Positions 1 to 12,468 of a stretch of DNA of 64,000 bases are shown one piece after another. The stretch comes from Acanthochlamys bracteata (taxonomy: Eukaryota > Streptophyta > Magnoliopsida > Pandanales > Velloziaceae). Both the position numbers and the translations under genes were made by a program. Each line of letters opens with the position of its first letter. Position 1 is the stretch's first letter. The notes beneath the pieces are model-generated. The model was not told the DNA's origin and searched no databases. It saw only the letters and a program-made list of their open reading frames with translations. The stretch covers positions 9,858,001 to 9,922,000 of the forward strand of contig CM034130.1 of the NCBI GenBank assembly GCA_019914995.1, read 5' to 3'.

Positions 1-60
1 TGGTCAATTTTCTCAAATTGATAATCAGTATTTACTCTTGTGTCTTACTTATTTTTTCAG

Positions 61-3000
61 ATTTCGAGTAGTGCCCGACCACTTGTCAGAAAGAAGGCTG
101 CATTGTGTCTCTTGCGCTTGTACAGAAAGAACCCTGATGTTGTTAATGTGGATGGCTGGTAATTAGCTTGTTAATCTACTGTTGAATTGTTACCAACATG
201 GTTTCTTGTGTGTTTATGTGTTTTCTTTTCTTAATTAGGTCGGATCGCATGGCACAACTATTAGATGAAAGAGACTTGGGAGTTCTGACCTCTGTTATGA
301 GCCTTTTTGTTGCTTTAGTCTCTAATAACACTGACGCATACTGGAATTGTCTTCCTAAATGCATTAAGATCTTGGAAAGATTAGGTCGAAATCATGATGT
401 ACCTCAAGAGTACACATATTACGGAATCCCCTCACCTTGGCTGCAGGTAAATGATTTGCTTCTACATGTTACAGTTTATCGAGTTTTGAAACTGGAATTT
501 ACGTATCTAGTTCTCAGTAAGTCGAATCTCTGCAAATTCCTACTGTTGTAATGCTTGGGTTTGTGCTTTCTTCTTTTGGTTGGATAGATTGCTTCTCTTA
601 AAATACTCTTTTCAGGGCAGTTAAGCACTTTTGATTGCTATCTACAAGGAATATTCAGTCAAGCTTATTAAAATGTAACTTGTACTATCGACCTGTTAGT
701 CGGAGCTGTAAAGAGTTTGCTTTATAGAACACTGGAAGAGCTCAAATTATTAGCATTATTACTTCTGTAATTCATTCTTTCTGTGAGTAGGTAGTTTTGG
801 GTTACTTAATGAGATTTATGGTGGTGTAATATGTTTGTGCCTTGCAACAATTTTTTCATGGCTCATGGTATAATGCTAGGAAAGAAAACTGCATGGTGGC
901 ATGGTATTATGAAAGGTGCTTGCACCCCATTAACTATTCTCCAAAAGTGACTCCCCGAAAGACTTTATAAGTAAATCTTTCTCCACAAAAGCAATTTTCT
1001 TTTTTATGGCTTTTGAAAAAGCTACACGTTTTTTCTGTAAGTGCACATCTCTAAGTTCTGCCCTTTGTATCCACTAAGACCTTTCCCCAAAATGCTTTCC
1101 ACCTTTAAGATTACCTTTCTGGAAACTGTTTAATGCACATCCTTAATAGCTCGAAAGCATGTCCGGAGGATTGATTATCTAAAAGTACTTTTCCAGAATT
1201 TTCTCTTTCTTTGCCAGTAATGGAAGACACTTTTTTCTTTCTATATTTTAAATGTATTTTTCTCATATGAACATACTTAAGGTGATTTTTCTGATATATT
1301 TGCCAATTTGATCTCAATATATGTGAGCTTGCCATTAATTTATGATCTTCGTTGTTTGCTTGGTGAACTACCTTTGAATTTAATAAATGGAATGGCATAG
1401 ACTCAAATGTTCCACTTAAGCTGGAAAACCTAAAACTGAATTATGTACCCTTTTTCTGCACTGGCTTACTGTTTAATATGTCTTTTTCTTCCGTAAACTA
1501 TATAAAGTATGGCTTACTGATTGATCAAATTTAATTGTCTAAGCCGTCCTTATATAGTGCTAGAGTTTCTTCATTTGTATTATCTGTTTGGTGTACAGGT
1601 TAAGACAATGAGAGCTCTTCAATATTTTCCAACTATTGATGATCCGAATACTAGAAGATCATTGTTTGAGGTATATGTTATGTTGTAGGACATGCTTTGA
1701 GTTTCTATGAGTCAGATTAGTAGTACTCACTCATTTTTTCTATTTTAGGTTCTACAACGAATTTTAATGGGCACAGATGTCGTGAAAAATGTGAACAAAA
1801 ACAATGCATCTCATGCTGTTCTCTTTGAAGCCCTCAGTCTGGTGAGAACTATGAGGTTGCCCGTGAAATATTGCTGAAGTTTATGAAATTCGAAATTCTC
1901 TGTTGTTATTCTGTTAGATGTGGATAAGTTTTATTGGCATCTTAAAACTTGAAAGTTTGATTGGTTTAACATAATAGCAGGCATCTCTACTTTCATTAGT
2001 TTAAGGAACTTATTTACATACTCCTTTCCGGTCATGCTCTAGCGTAAAACACAGACATATTTCATTACAGTTCTTGTCCTTCGATATCTTTTAGGGGCAG
2101 GATACCTTTGTAGTCAGTTTGTCGGGGCAAGTGGAAACAGAGGCAAGAGTGGATGCTTTATTCTGTGCTTCGAAGCTGTGCAGGAAATCCTTCCTGGGTG
2201 ATGTTGACTTTGAGCAAGAAGGGTTAATGTTAGAGATTATCTTTTCCTCTATTTCTTTGAAAAGGTGGTATTGCATCTTCAAATAGATGAAGAGTTAGTT
2301 TTGAGTCCCTAAAAACAATTTATTTTGTTTTAGCCATTTAACCAACGGAAAACTTGGTTGGACGTGGTGCTTCTCTGGTCATATCGCTGAGCTCTGTAGT
2401 GTAACCACTTATTGGACTTCCTATTGTTGTGATCTTCCATTAAAGTGTACAATAGCAAGAATAACGACGCTAATGAAGCCTCATCTGCTAGGCGGAATCG
2501 GCACTCTCCCATAAAAGTGTATGACATGGATATAGGAGGTAGAAGTGATTAGAATGGGATGTTGTAGGGCAAAGAGTAGAAAGAGCAGATGGTGAAAGTG
2601 ATAATTTAGTTACAAAAGGTATATTTTTGGTAGTTTGCCTTTATTTCTTTTAGGGCTAAGGTAAACAACTGGGGCATGAAAAGCTGGCTGTTTCTGTTGT
2701 CATTCTTATTAAGTAGTTCTCTGCCTTTTCTACTCAAATTGGCAAATGATCTAAGTACATAAATGCTGAAAGGTTTGTGCACCTCTACCTTGACGTTGAA
2801 ACACAGCCTCCTCCTTGCCATGTCAGGTTATGCACCTTGATGCTGAAAAAGAGATGATGTCACAGTGTGTTACTTTGCTTGGAAAGTTCATTTCTGTTCG
2901 AGAACCGAATATTCGTTATCTCGGCCTGGTTAGTAATATTTTGTGAATGTCTTTAAAATTTCTCCTCTGCATGTGCTTGTGTCCATGCGCGCACGCGTGC

Positions 3001-6000
3001 ATGTGTGTGCGGATCTTTTCAAGAAAGTGTAATCGTAAGACAGGGATCCCCTAGTTATGTCCCAGGACCATTTCAAGTACTAATGCCGTTTATGCTTTGC
3101 ACAGGAGAACATGACCAGGATGTTATTAGTGGCAGATGTACAAGATATCATCAAAAGACATCAAGCTCAGATTATTACTTCTCTAAAAGATCCTGACATC
3201 AGGTTGGTTGTCTTTCTCTTTTCAAATATAAATGTAGTGTGTTTACTTGCATATTTTGTTCATCTTCTGTTGCTCTTCATTCATTCATAGTGTAATAGAT
3301 CTAAATTTTGTAGGCAATTATATCTCTTCTTGAGATATTGCAGAACATTCTCTAGTCCTGCAGTATAAACCATTAACTGACACATTTGATTCATGTTTCT
3401 GAATTTCTCATTAAGAAATGATCTGGCAGCTACTACGTTGGAATGTTAGCACACCACCTAATTGATACCTGACAGTTCTAAAGAAGTATACGTCCTTTTT
3501 TAATCTGCCTCTTCCAGTTGCATTTTCCTCTGTTTTCTCTAGGAAGTTCTGATGAAGCTTGTTGGACAGTTGAACTATTATCAAACAAACTGCATTCTAG
3601 GAATTTCTTTAGCTTAAAGGCTGAGCGACTATCTTTCTGAAGTGATGTAAGATCTTTCGGTTTGCTAGAGGTACACCCTAAATCTTATATGAACAACTGA
3701 GGTGAGCATTGAAGCCGCATGCATTATACACCCTCGTGATCGTGGGTGTTATTTGCATAACTTTTTTAGAAGAAATTACAGTAAACAGTTTAGTTATTTT
3801 TTCTGTGGAGTAGATGACCTTCTAATGTGTTCAATGCATATCATTCCCACAGTATTAGAAGACGAGCTCTTGATTTGCTGTATGGAATGTGTGATGTTTC
3901 TAATGCGAAGGATATTGTCGAAGAGTTACTTCAGGTATAGCAGAGGCATGATAATTTAATGTAATTCTAGTCATGCCTGCAGTATTGTGACATACATATC
4001 ATTCTCGTAACTGTCATTTTATGTCATTATCAGTATCTTAGTGGGGCTGATTTTGCTATGAGAGAAGAGCTGGCACTAAAAGCTGCTATTCTGGCTGAGA
4101 AATTTGCTCCAGATCTTTCTTGGTAAGTGTAACTTTAGCTTGGTTTGATTGATTGGTTAACTTCATCTTTTGGTAACAAGCTTTTCAACTGCTACCAATG
4201 GCCTTTTGAAATGTGTTTATTGGCTTCAATGATATGATCTTTTGATGTAAAGCCGCTCCATTGTAATGTGTATATTGCATATGCATTGCATTCCTGTTCC
4301 TTGCACCAGTTTCATTGCCGTAATATGTATTAAAAAAAAAGAGGAAAAAGCTCCGTTGCATTGCCATGCACCTTCTTGCATGTGCATTACTTCATATAAT
4401 AAGCTGAGAGGTTATAAAATTAGGATAAGCTAAGCACATTGGATTCTTATATGTAGTTTTTGGGCTTGCTTTGGATTGGTGATTGGATAGTCCTATACAG
4501 ACTTATCTTCATCCCACCAGGTGGGGTTGACATTCTTAAGTCCATCAAAGATCCCTAATTCTGGTTTCGTCATTCAACTGGAATTTTTATTTGAACCATA
4601 TAAGTCTTTAAACTTCTAAAATCAGTTCAGTCAAGCGCATGCTTTGATGGCATATAATACTTTCCATTAAATTTCTGCTGATCTAAACAAGTTTTCACAA
4701 AATCAGTGTATTTTCTTAGTGCAGCTATTACTTTTTCACTTCCTTATGCTTGAGTTTAGCCTTTAAATGTTGCTCAGTTGCAAGAATATCTACTTTCTAT
4801 TAAGTTTTTTTTTTAAAATAATTTTTTTAAAAAGTTTTTACTTATTGGTTTTGGGTTATTAAGAAAATTAGATAGGAAAGGATGCATGTGCTTGCAGTTG
4901 ATAGATTACAATTTTAAACTCTTTAATGTTTATATTCTCTGACGTCCTGTAGGTATATAGATGTCATACTCCAGCTGATTGACAAAGCTGGTGATTTTGT
5001 AAGTGATGACATATGGTATCGGGTGGTCCAATTTGTTACAAACAACGAAGATTTACAGGTACCTTCTATTTTGTAACAAGTCTATCATTTTTTTCTTCTT
5101 TTTCTTCTGTCTTTGTCTTTACTGTTTCTTCTGTTTTATTAGCCATATGCAGCAGCAAAAGCAAGAGAGTACCTTGACAAGCCAGCAGTGCATGAAACAA
5201 TGGTCAAGGTGCTATTCTTTATTTTCCTTGTTCCACTCAATAGAGTAGCTTTTATTTTATAGAATGAAACTATTTTAATGTAACTGTCTTTCTAAAGAAT
5301 ACAGTTTGCTTGTGGCTTTGTAGTGTCTCTTAACATTTCCCTTACTGTTCTAGGCTATATTTTCATTGCTACCTGAATCTGAAATCCCTAAAGTCATTTA
5401 AAGCACTCTGACTTTAGCATCCATAGAGTAAGCAATACTTGATGTATCTTCTTATTTTACTGATTTATGGCATAGGTAAGTGCTTATCTTCTTGGGGAGT
5501 ATAGCCACCTTTTGGCGAGAAGACCTGGCTGTAGTCCTAGGGAAATTTTCAATATCATAAGTGAGAAGCTTCCTACAGTGACGTAAGACAAAGCTGCTTT
5601 TAATTCTCTACAATTCAGACAGTTATTAGTCGCTCTTATGCTCTTTAGTGTGGTACCATGGATGATGCAGGACAAATACCGTAGCCATCATTCTTTCGAC
5701 GTATGCGAAGATTATAATGCACACCCAGCCCCCGGATCCAGAACTGCAAGAACAAATTTGGACAATCTTCAAAAAGTGAGATCGACCTTTACTTTCTTTT
5801 GTTTCCATAATTTCTCTATTTATTGTAATCCACTTTATATTTGTTGACATTTTATATTTGTTGATCAGATACGAGAGTTACATTGATGTTGAGATACAAC
5901 AAAGAGCCGTTGAATACTTTGCTTTAAGTAGGAAAGGTGCGGCCTTAGCAGATGTATTAGCTGAAATGCCGAAATTCCCGGAACGTCAGGTATGCTTAGA

Positions 6001-9000
6001 TTGGGTATAACTCTAATGTTTATCAACTGTGTGAAATGTTTCATGCTTGGGAGAGTATTTGAAGGATAAGGGGTGATATTTACTTCAGTAGTGAATAGGT
6101 AAGGTGAAACTTACTGTACTTACCCTGTGAATTATAGTCTGCTTTGTTGAAGAAAGCTGAAGGTGCTGAAGTAGACACAGCAGAACAAAGTGCAATAAAG
6201 TTGCGTAGTCAACAGCAGACATCGAATGCTCTTGTTGTTACTGACCAACGCCCTGCTAATGGCTCCCCACCAGTTGGCCCAAATCTGCCTGTCAAATTGC
6301 CAAGCCAAAATATGGTTAGATATTATTGGTTCAACCGTTTTGATAATATCCATTGAAAGTATAATACCTTGTGCAGTTTGTTTTTGACTGGATTTATCTA
6401 ATAAGCAGGACACCAAGTATGTGGAACAGGGAATCAGCAAGGTTAATGGAACTTTGAGCATACCAGATCCGGAGCCTGCACCATCAGCTGATCTTCTTGG
6501 CGACCTCTTGGGCCCTCTTGCCATTGAAGGCCCGCCCAGTGCGCCTGCACATGTCGAGCAAAACCTGGCATCAGAACTTGACAGTACTGTTAACTCAGCA
6601 GATGCCTTGGCATTAGCTACTTTAGAGGACCAATCCAATTCTGTCCGGGTACTATGAAGAGCATCTCTTTTCTATAATAAGCAATTTTGATGACCATGTT
6701 TCCGATAATTTAGTTTTTAAGTTACAAACTTTTGGGATCCTATCTGCCTTCAGTGTGTCTGTTATGTTCTTGTACTTCTTTGTATCTTCCTTCCTTATGT
6801 TACTGGTTGCTTTCCTATTAGATTTCTGCCATCCAACTGTGCATTGGAGAATCCATGACTGATTTTTTTTTTTTTTGTATATGTATATGCAGCCGATTGG
6901 TAACACAGCAGAGAGATTTTATGCCCTGTGTTTTAAGGACAGTGGTGTGCTGTATGAGGATCCATACATCCAGGTTTGATTATCTGTCCTAAATGATTTT
7001 TTCTAATGCAACAGTGGGAATTGCTGTCGATGTTTCTACTTTATTTGCTTGTACTCCTGTAAAATTTACGGCATCAGCAATTTTGCTATGGGGAGAGGCA
7101 GGCTTGTTCATAGTTGGGAAAGCTGTAATTTGTTAACGATCCATATGTGTTGCTTATGACTAACCCCTTTTTCTATATCATATAGATTGGTATTAAAGCA
7201 GAGTGGCGAGCACATCATGGACGCATTGTCTTATTTCTGGGAAACAAAAGTACCTCACCCCTATCATCTGTCCATGCTCTAATTTTACCTCCAGCACATC
7301 TAAAAATGGAGCTATCGCTGGTGCCCGAAACAATTCCTCCAAGAGCACAGGTTAGAATGGTTTCTTTTGAGAGGTTGCCTAGTATTCTTCATATATTTTA
7401 AATTTTTGAAATTTTGACAGGTGCAGTGTCCCCTTGAAGTTGTAAATCTTCGAGCCAGCAGAGATACTGCAGTTGTTGATTTTTCATATAAGTTTGGAAC
7501 TTCAGCGGTATTGTTGCGAATTCATAATCTAATGAAACTATATCCTTAAACCCTTGGTGCATCTTTTAGGTGAAAATTTTTTATTACCATATCCATTCAG
7601 GTTAATGTCAAACTTCGTCTTCCTGCCGTGTTAAATAAGTTCCTTCAGCCTATATCAGTTGGTGCAGAGGAGTTCTTTCCACAATGGAAGTCATTGTCTG
7701 GACCACCTTTGAAGCTTCAAGAAGTTGTAAGTATCATCCTTATCAAATTTTAGTATCCCTAAATTTGTAACTAGTAAGGACAGATAGCAGAATATAAGCG
7801 TACTCTGCAGTTTTGTCTGATGTAGCTGCTTAATCTGTAGTTTTTATTTTGGACTTACATGCTAGGAAAGGCTATCTATTAGTTATTTTCTGAAGTCAAA
7901 TCTTGGCAGCTGGAGTTAACTACTTACATTCTAACTAATAAGACCTCAGAATGATTAGAAAAGACAAGTGCTTCCCCATTAGGATATGGGCCTCATTTAT
8001 GTAATTATTGCCATTAATTTCTTCCAATTCAATTTATTGTTATCAATGCTGGATCAAGGAGTAGTCACTATTTGTAGTTTGATTAGTACAATTGTTTCTT
8101 AATCTAATATGAGAGCAATGTCAATGGAAATGTTTATTTGGTTAGATCCATTTATAAACTGACTGGTCTGGTTTTGTAGGAGTTCTTGGCCTTTATAGAA
8201 TTTGTTTAGCAGACTGAACATATTGCCTAAATGTTTGCAGGTAAGAGGTGTGAAACCATTAGCACTTCCTGAAATGGCAAACTTGTACACCAGCCTTCAC
8301 TTAGCTGTGATACCAGGACTGGTATGAAGCCCTTCAGTTAGATCTTTATGGAATTTCTTTCATCTGTATAAAATGATGCCTTGTCCCAGGATATGAATCC
8401 AAACAACCTCGTTGCAAGCACTACCTTCTACTCAGAGAGCACTCATGCTATGATTTCCTTGGTTAGAAGCCTCCACTCTGTTTAGAATATTGTGTTTTAA
8501 ATCTGCACTTCAAGCAAAAGAATCGACATAGCCTTTTATTTAGCTTATTTTATTTGACACTTACAACTATGCATGAATCACTATATCAAATGATCAGTGA
8601 GCATGCAAAGTGAGTATCGAGTTAATCTCCTCCAGCTAACTCAATGTCTCCTAAGTGGATTCATGAATTGGGCAATGCTTTAACATTCTCAACGTATTAT
8701 AATCAGATTGTAATATATTGGACTTGTGTTAGTAAAAGGATCATAGTTGCACTAAGTGGGGAATACTTGTAGCTTTTCCTTAGGCTATTCTGATGTTGTG
8801 ATAGTTTCCTTTGAAGTATCTCGCCTTATCAGATTCCTGGCAAGACTAGCTGTGTGAGTTTTTTCTCTTTTTTGCTTAGCAAAAGGTTCCTCCCTCCTGT
8901 ATGTTTTGAGTTGCATTTGTTGTATGATTGTTTTATTTTAAAGCTTTATTTGGAACTTTAAAGTCTAAAGAAGTGGGGATGTCTTTACCATGAAAGTGTA

Positions 9001-9462
9001 GCTAACTTTCAAGCTTGCTTCTCCAGAAGAAAGCCATCCTTTCAAAGTTTAATGATAATTTGGAATGATACTCTATAGTAGCTGCTATTATGTCTTCTGA
9101 AATTTTGTTTCTGAAACTACTCTTGATGGTCCAGATAAGAGTTGAGACTGATCCATCAGACAGAACCCAGCTACGGTTGACAGTTGCATCTGGTGACCCG
9201 ATGCTGACATTTGAGTATGCTTTTCCTTACATTGCGTCTATCTTGGTGGTTCTGAGCTTTTGATAGCTGATTGTATTTTTGTAGGTTGAAGGAGTTAATC
9301 AAGGAACACCTGATCAACATACCAATTGTGAATACGGTACCTGCTCCCTCTCCAGCTCCAGGTCATTCTCCAACTCCGACTGCAGCTCCACAACAGCCTC
9401 AATCACCAGTTATGGCTGCAGCAACAAATGATCCTGCTACCCTGCTTTCTGGACTGCTATGA
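61..9462 (+). CDS. ALPHA-ADR: AP-2 complex subunit alpha (alpha-adaptin), 3' 23 exons
   Basis: Large subunit of the AP-2 clathrin adaptor, which links plasma-membrane cargo and phosphoinositides to clathrin in endocytosis. Exons read by eye: 61-158, 239-446, 1599-1670, 1749-1841, 2827-2928, 3105-3202, 3853-3934, 4034-4122, 4953-5058, 5143-5208, 5476-5582, 5671-5775, 5869-5989, 6138-6314, 6409-6648, 6893-6973, 7186-7350, 7421-7507, 7601-7726, 8241-8321, 8390-8461, 9135-9214, 9285-9462. Together they give 2,634 nt, 877 codons plus stop, without an internal stop. The plant family is about 1,010 residues, so roughly the first 135 lie upstream of the window. The alpha-solenoid trunk (for example [18 protein letters not shown] and [10 protein letters not shown]) runs to about exon 13. 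Exons 14-15 encode a Pro/Ala-rich hinge with DLLGDLLG. Exons 16-23 form the ear/appendage, ending in a Pro-rich stretch and LLSGLL. Identity is very secure; individual splice sites are consistent in frame. Confidence 0.96.
2095..2264 (+). other. Coding-like segment inside alpha-adaptin intron 4
   Basis: Within the 985 bp intron (1842-2826) there is an open frame of about 60 codons in otherwise AT-rich DNA. It is preceded by a pyrimidine-rich stretch ending TTTTAG (to 2094) and followed by a donor-like AG/GTGGT at about 2265. The translation includes [17 protein letters not shown] and looks protein-like, but it does not belong to alpha-adaptin and I do not recognise it. A second short open stretch, ending at a stop near 2551, contains [15 protein letters not shown]. 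It could be a captured exon fragment or chance. Confidence 0.3.
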
Positions 9463-9818
9463 GAGTACAATTGGAGGTGACTCATGGCCAGCTGGCTTTC
9501 TATGTGAAGTTTTCAGCTCTAGTTCCATGACAGAGGATACGTGCAGAGGCTGCTAGGGCTGGTGGATGGGCTTGGAGCTCACATCTTCAGATGTGACCTG
9601 TTTATAATAGGGGTTTTAGGTGAGATATAGGAATTTTTTCGGGCTAATTGGAGCCCCTTTGGAGAGGTTCTCTTGGAGGATACTTTCCCTTTTTCTCTCT
9701 TTTTCTCGGAGGTTTGCTGATTGAGCTATTTATTGGTTGTGGCTTTTAGAACTTGGAACGTCGTCGTAGCAAAGCATTGTAGCAGTTCCTCATTGTAGTC
9801 TATCATGTGTGTATATTC

Positions 9819-9824
9819 AATAAA
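9819..9824 (+). terminator. Polyadenylation signal of the alpha-adaptin gene
   Basis: AATAAA lies 357 bases after the stop codon, in a T-rich 3' UTR; cleavage is expected within about 30 bases. The position fits a normal plant 3' UTR length. Confidence 0.6.
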
Positions 9825-9839
9825 TGCTTGAAGAGTAGT

Positions 9840-10858
9840 TCTGTTTATTCCCTTGGGTAGGAAAACTTATTTTTTTTAGGAATTGAAATGAGCTGTATAA
9901 TATTGACCAACGTTGATTTTATTTACTAAAGGTGTTCTTCAGATCATGTAAATGTTACTCCGATTTGCTAATTTCGTAGGGCTAAGATCGCAGGAACGTA
10001 ACGCTTGTGGAAAGTTCTCGCGTGCCAAAAGGCTTTATATGTAAATATGTGCTAGGTTGTTGTTACCGGCTGGTTTCATTGTAGGTTTTCGGAGCTGTTT
10101 GATATTCTATTTTAATAAAATAATTTTTAATTTATATTTTTATATTATTTTTTATAATTTATGTAAAAATTTATGAAATATAACAATTTCTATAAATTTT
10201 GTATTATTTTATAAAAATAAAAAATAAAATTTATTTATTAAAATAAAATAAAAATATTTTTAATCAGAAAAATGTTTTCGAAATCACTCACAAACGCCAT
10301 CTCACAATCCTGACATTCGAAAGAATACAATCGTGGAGCTGTGGAGTGAGACTGACAACCTGCTTGCTTCCAAACTTGTAGTGATAAGCGATGACAACGG
10401 GCGCCGCCGCCGCTTCTACTGCGAAGCACAGACGGCAGTGGCTGCGATGGGGAACGCCGCCTTGCTCCGATAAAAGAAGACATCTGGAGAAATTGGAACG
10501 AGAGAGAAGGAAGGAGAATGATTGTTTGAAATAACGGAGTAGCTTTGCCGGGGTAGAGAAAAGTAAACCGGGCAGATTAAAACGCGCCTATGATAAACTT
10601 GCAATCTGAAACAAACAGAACTTGTTTTCAAAACAATTGAACAAAATAGAAGGCTTTTTGTTGTTTTCGAACTTTTAGGCCCCAACAGAACCTCTAACGA
10701 TTCAATGTTGAAAATAACTGTCTCGTTAATTTTAAAAAGATATCGCTGCCTAAAACCTTCCCAAATTCAACTTCATTGCCTTCTCTAATTCAGTTCATCT
10801 TCTCCCGCCTCACTTTACTTCTCTCAACTGCCTTCGAAGAATTTCCTTCTCCACAGCG
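9840..10858. other. Intergenic; AT-rich element at about 10090-10280
   Basis: No gene is supported here. About 10090-10280 is a nearly pure A/T stretch beginning with a GCTGTTTGAT-like end, similar to the AT-rich MITE-like copies elsewhere in the window. 10740-10858 is pyrimidine-rich and resembles a 5' UTR leading into the broken ORF at 10859. Confidence 0.4.
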
Positions 10859-11118
10859 ATGAATTCAGACGCCGTCGCCGCACGCGGTGGCGTTTCTCCG
10901 GTCATCCACTCTTCTTATCCGCCGTTGAGAAACCAGTCGCCTACTCCTTATCATGAAAGCTCCCGGTCACCACTCCGCCCACCGTCGACCATGATCACGA
11001 CAGTTCCGACGAAACCTCTCTGTGAATCTCCCGAGATTCCTCCACCGCCGACGACGACTCAGATTTCTCTTCCGCAACGGAATCTGCGAAACGGGTTTTG
11101 CTTCGGAAGCGGAGTATA
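10859..11118 (+). pseudogene. Short Ser/Pro-rich ORF, probably a 5' gene fragment
   Basis: An ATG-started frame of 86 codons follows a CT-rich leader. The first 40 residues are Ser/Pro-rich (PPLRNQSPTPYHESS) and look like the disordered N-terminus of a plant protein. From about 10975 a different frame carries an acidic Ser/Asp-rich reading (DHDHDSSDETS, then DDDSDFSSATESAKR) interrupted by a stop, which suggests a frameshift in a decayed gene. Downstream sequence quickly becomes AT-rich with no further exons visible. Family not recognised; it may instead be a short real gene. Confidence 0.35.
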
Positions 11119-12061
11119 AGAGTGTTGCTGCTTTGAAGTCACAGAAGAAGGCAACGTTATTATGCAGCAAAATTGCATCTCCGTCCGAATATCGTTGAAG
11201 AGATGCAGCACAACGCACAGGAGGAGCTAATCTTAAACACAAATTTTAATTTTGGTGCCTGACTCATGCATTAAAAAATTCAATCTAATAATCTAATATG
11301 TTTTGAAACTTATACATTAAAAAATTGATCTCGAATTGTATGAAAAAATTAATGAAGAAAACAAAAACTTCGATCATATTTTTAAAATAAATAGAAATCA
11401 AAACTCAGCTCTCAATGAAAAGAAAGTGTGAATGAATTGTGGAAGAGAAAGAGTTTGTTGACCTGCAGAGTTTGATTAGGATACGATTATGTAACTACTA
11501 TTATTATTACATTTCATGAACGGTTTGTCATATATCGATGTATGTCAATAATAATAAGTTCAACTATTTTTACCTCCAAACAAAAACCAAAAAAAAATAA
11601 ATAAAGCAAAAGAAAAAAGATGTTGATAGCTATTAGTAATAGAATAATAGTTTACAGCATAATTATATTCTACCAAATTATTTTGAAGTAAATTATAATT
11701 TCTTTGTAGTTATATTATAACATATTCTATTGATTTAAGTTAAATTATAAGGAACGTTTCTTTTCCTTAATTTCAACTCTTAACAACCAACATGGTCTAT
11801 GAATTGATACCATTTTATTTGTCATTCTAAAAAAAAAAAAAAAAAAAGAATCATCAAACACAAGATTGATGAATTCAATAAATAAATAAATAAATAATTA
11901 TAGAAGTAAGCAACTCACGACACCAATTTTTTTCATGAAATATCAATAAAATTTATATAATAATTTAAATACTAAGGAAAGGTCTTATGAAGTCTTCGCT
12001 AGCTTGATTTTTTTTTTTTTTTTTTTTCAGCACAAGCTTATAAATATCAATATAAGTGTTT

Positions 12062-12297
12062 TCGTTTTGAACGTGTTTTAAATACATTAATTTTTTTAAT
12101 TTTAAAATTTGTTATTTCATATATTTTAATTATTATTTTAAATTATTATTTTTATTTTTATTATTTCTATCAAAATTTAATTTTATTCATTTCAAATATT
12201 ATTTTTATTTTTATCTAATTTACTGCTTATCAAAATTTATTTTTATAAAATTTAGTTTTACAAAATTCATTTATATGTATTTTGAAACACGTACATT
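12062..12297. repeat. AT-rich MITE-like element with short terminal inverted repeats
   Basis: The left end reads AACGTGTTTTAAATACAT; the reverse complement of the right end gives TACGTGTTTCAAAATACAT. The interior is almost pure A/T with repeated ATTTTATAAAATTT-type words. About 35716-35890 and 49050-49260 have similar interiors. It is too short to code and probably non-autonomous. Confidence 0.5.
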
Positions 12298-12390
12298 GTG
12301 AAAAAGAAAAATATTTTTCCGGCGGAAAGCTAACAAAAGTACCAAAACTAAAAAATTAGAAGCAGCGGCAGCAGCAGAGGAAGGAGAAGG

Positions 12391-12468
12391 TACGTGACGT
12401 GCGTGGTATCATTTGTTTTAAGTGGGTCCCACTACGATGTAGCACTGCGTCACGGTCAAAATGACCGT
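12391..12468 (+). promoter_or_regulatory. ACGT-core cluster and W-box palindrome
   Basis: 12391-12406 holds two adjacent ACGT cores (TACGTGACGTGCGTGG), the type bound by plant bZIP/ABRE factors. 12452-12468 is a perfect palindrome, ACGGTCA-AAA-TGACCGT, with W-box-type TGAC cores on both strands, followed by another ACGTG. The patch is GC-richer than its surroundings. It lies about 1.6 kb upstream of the TPP TATA box, so its target is uncertain. Confidence 0.35.

Noticed and set aside
10238-10685. Two overlapping minus-strand frames of 81-89 codons
   Set aside because: No family features; partly in the AT-rich element.
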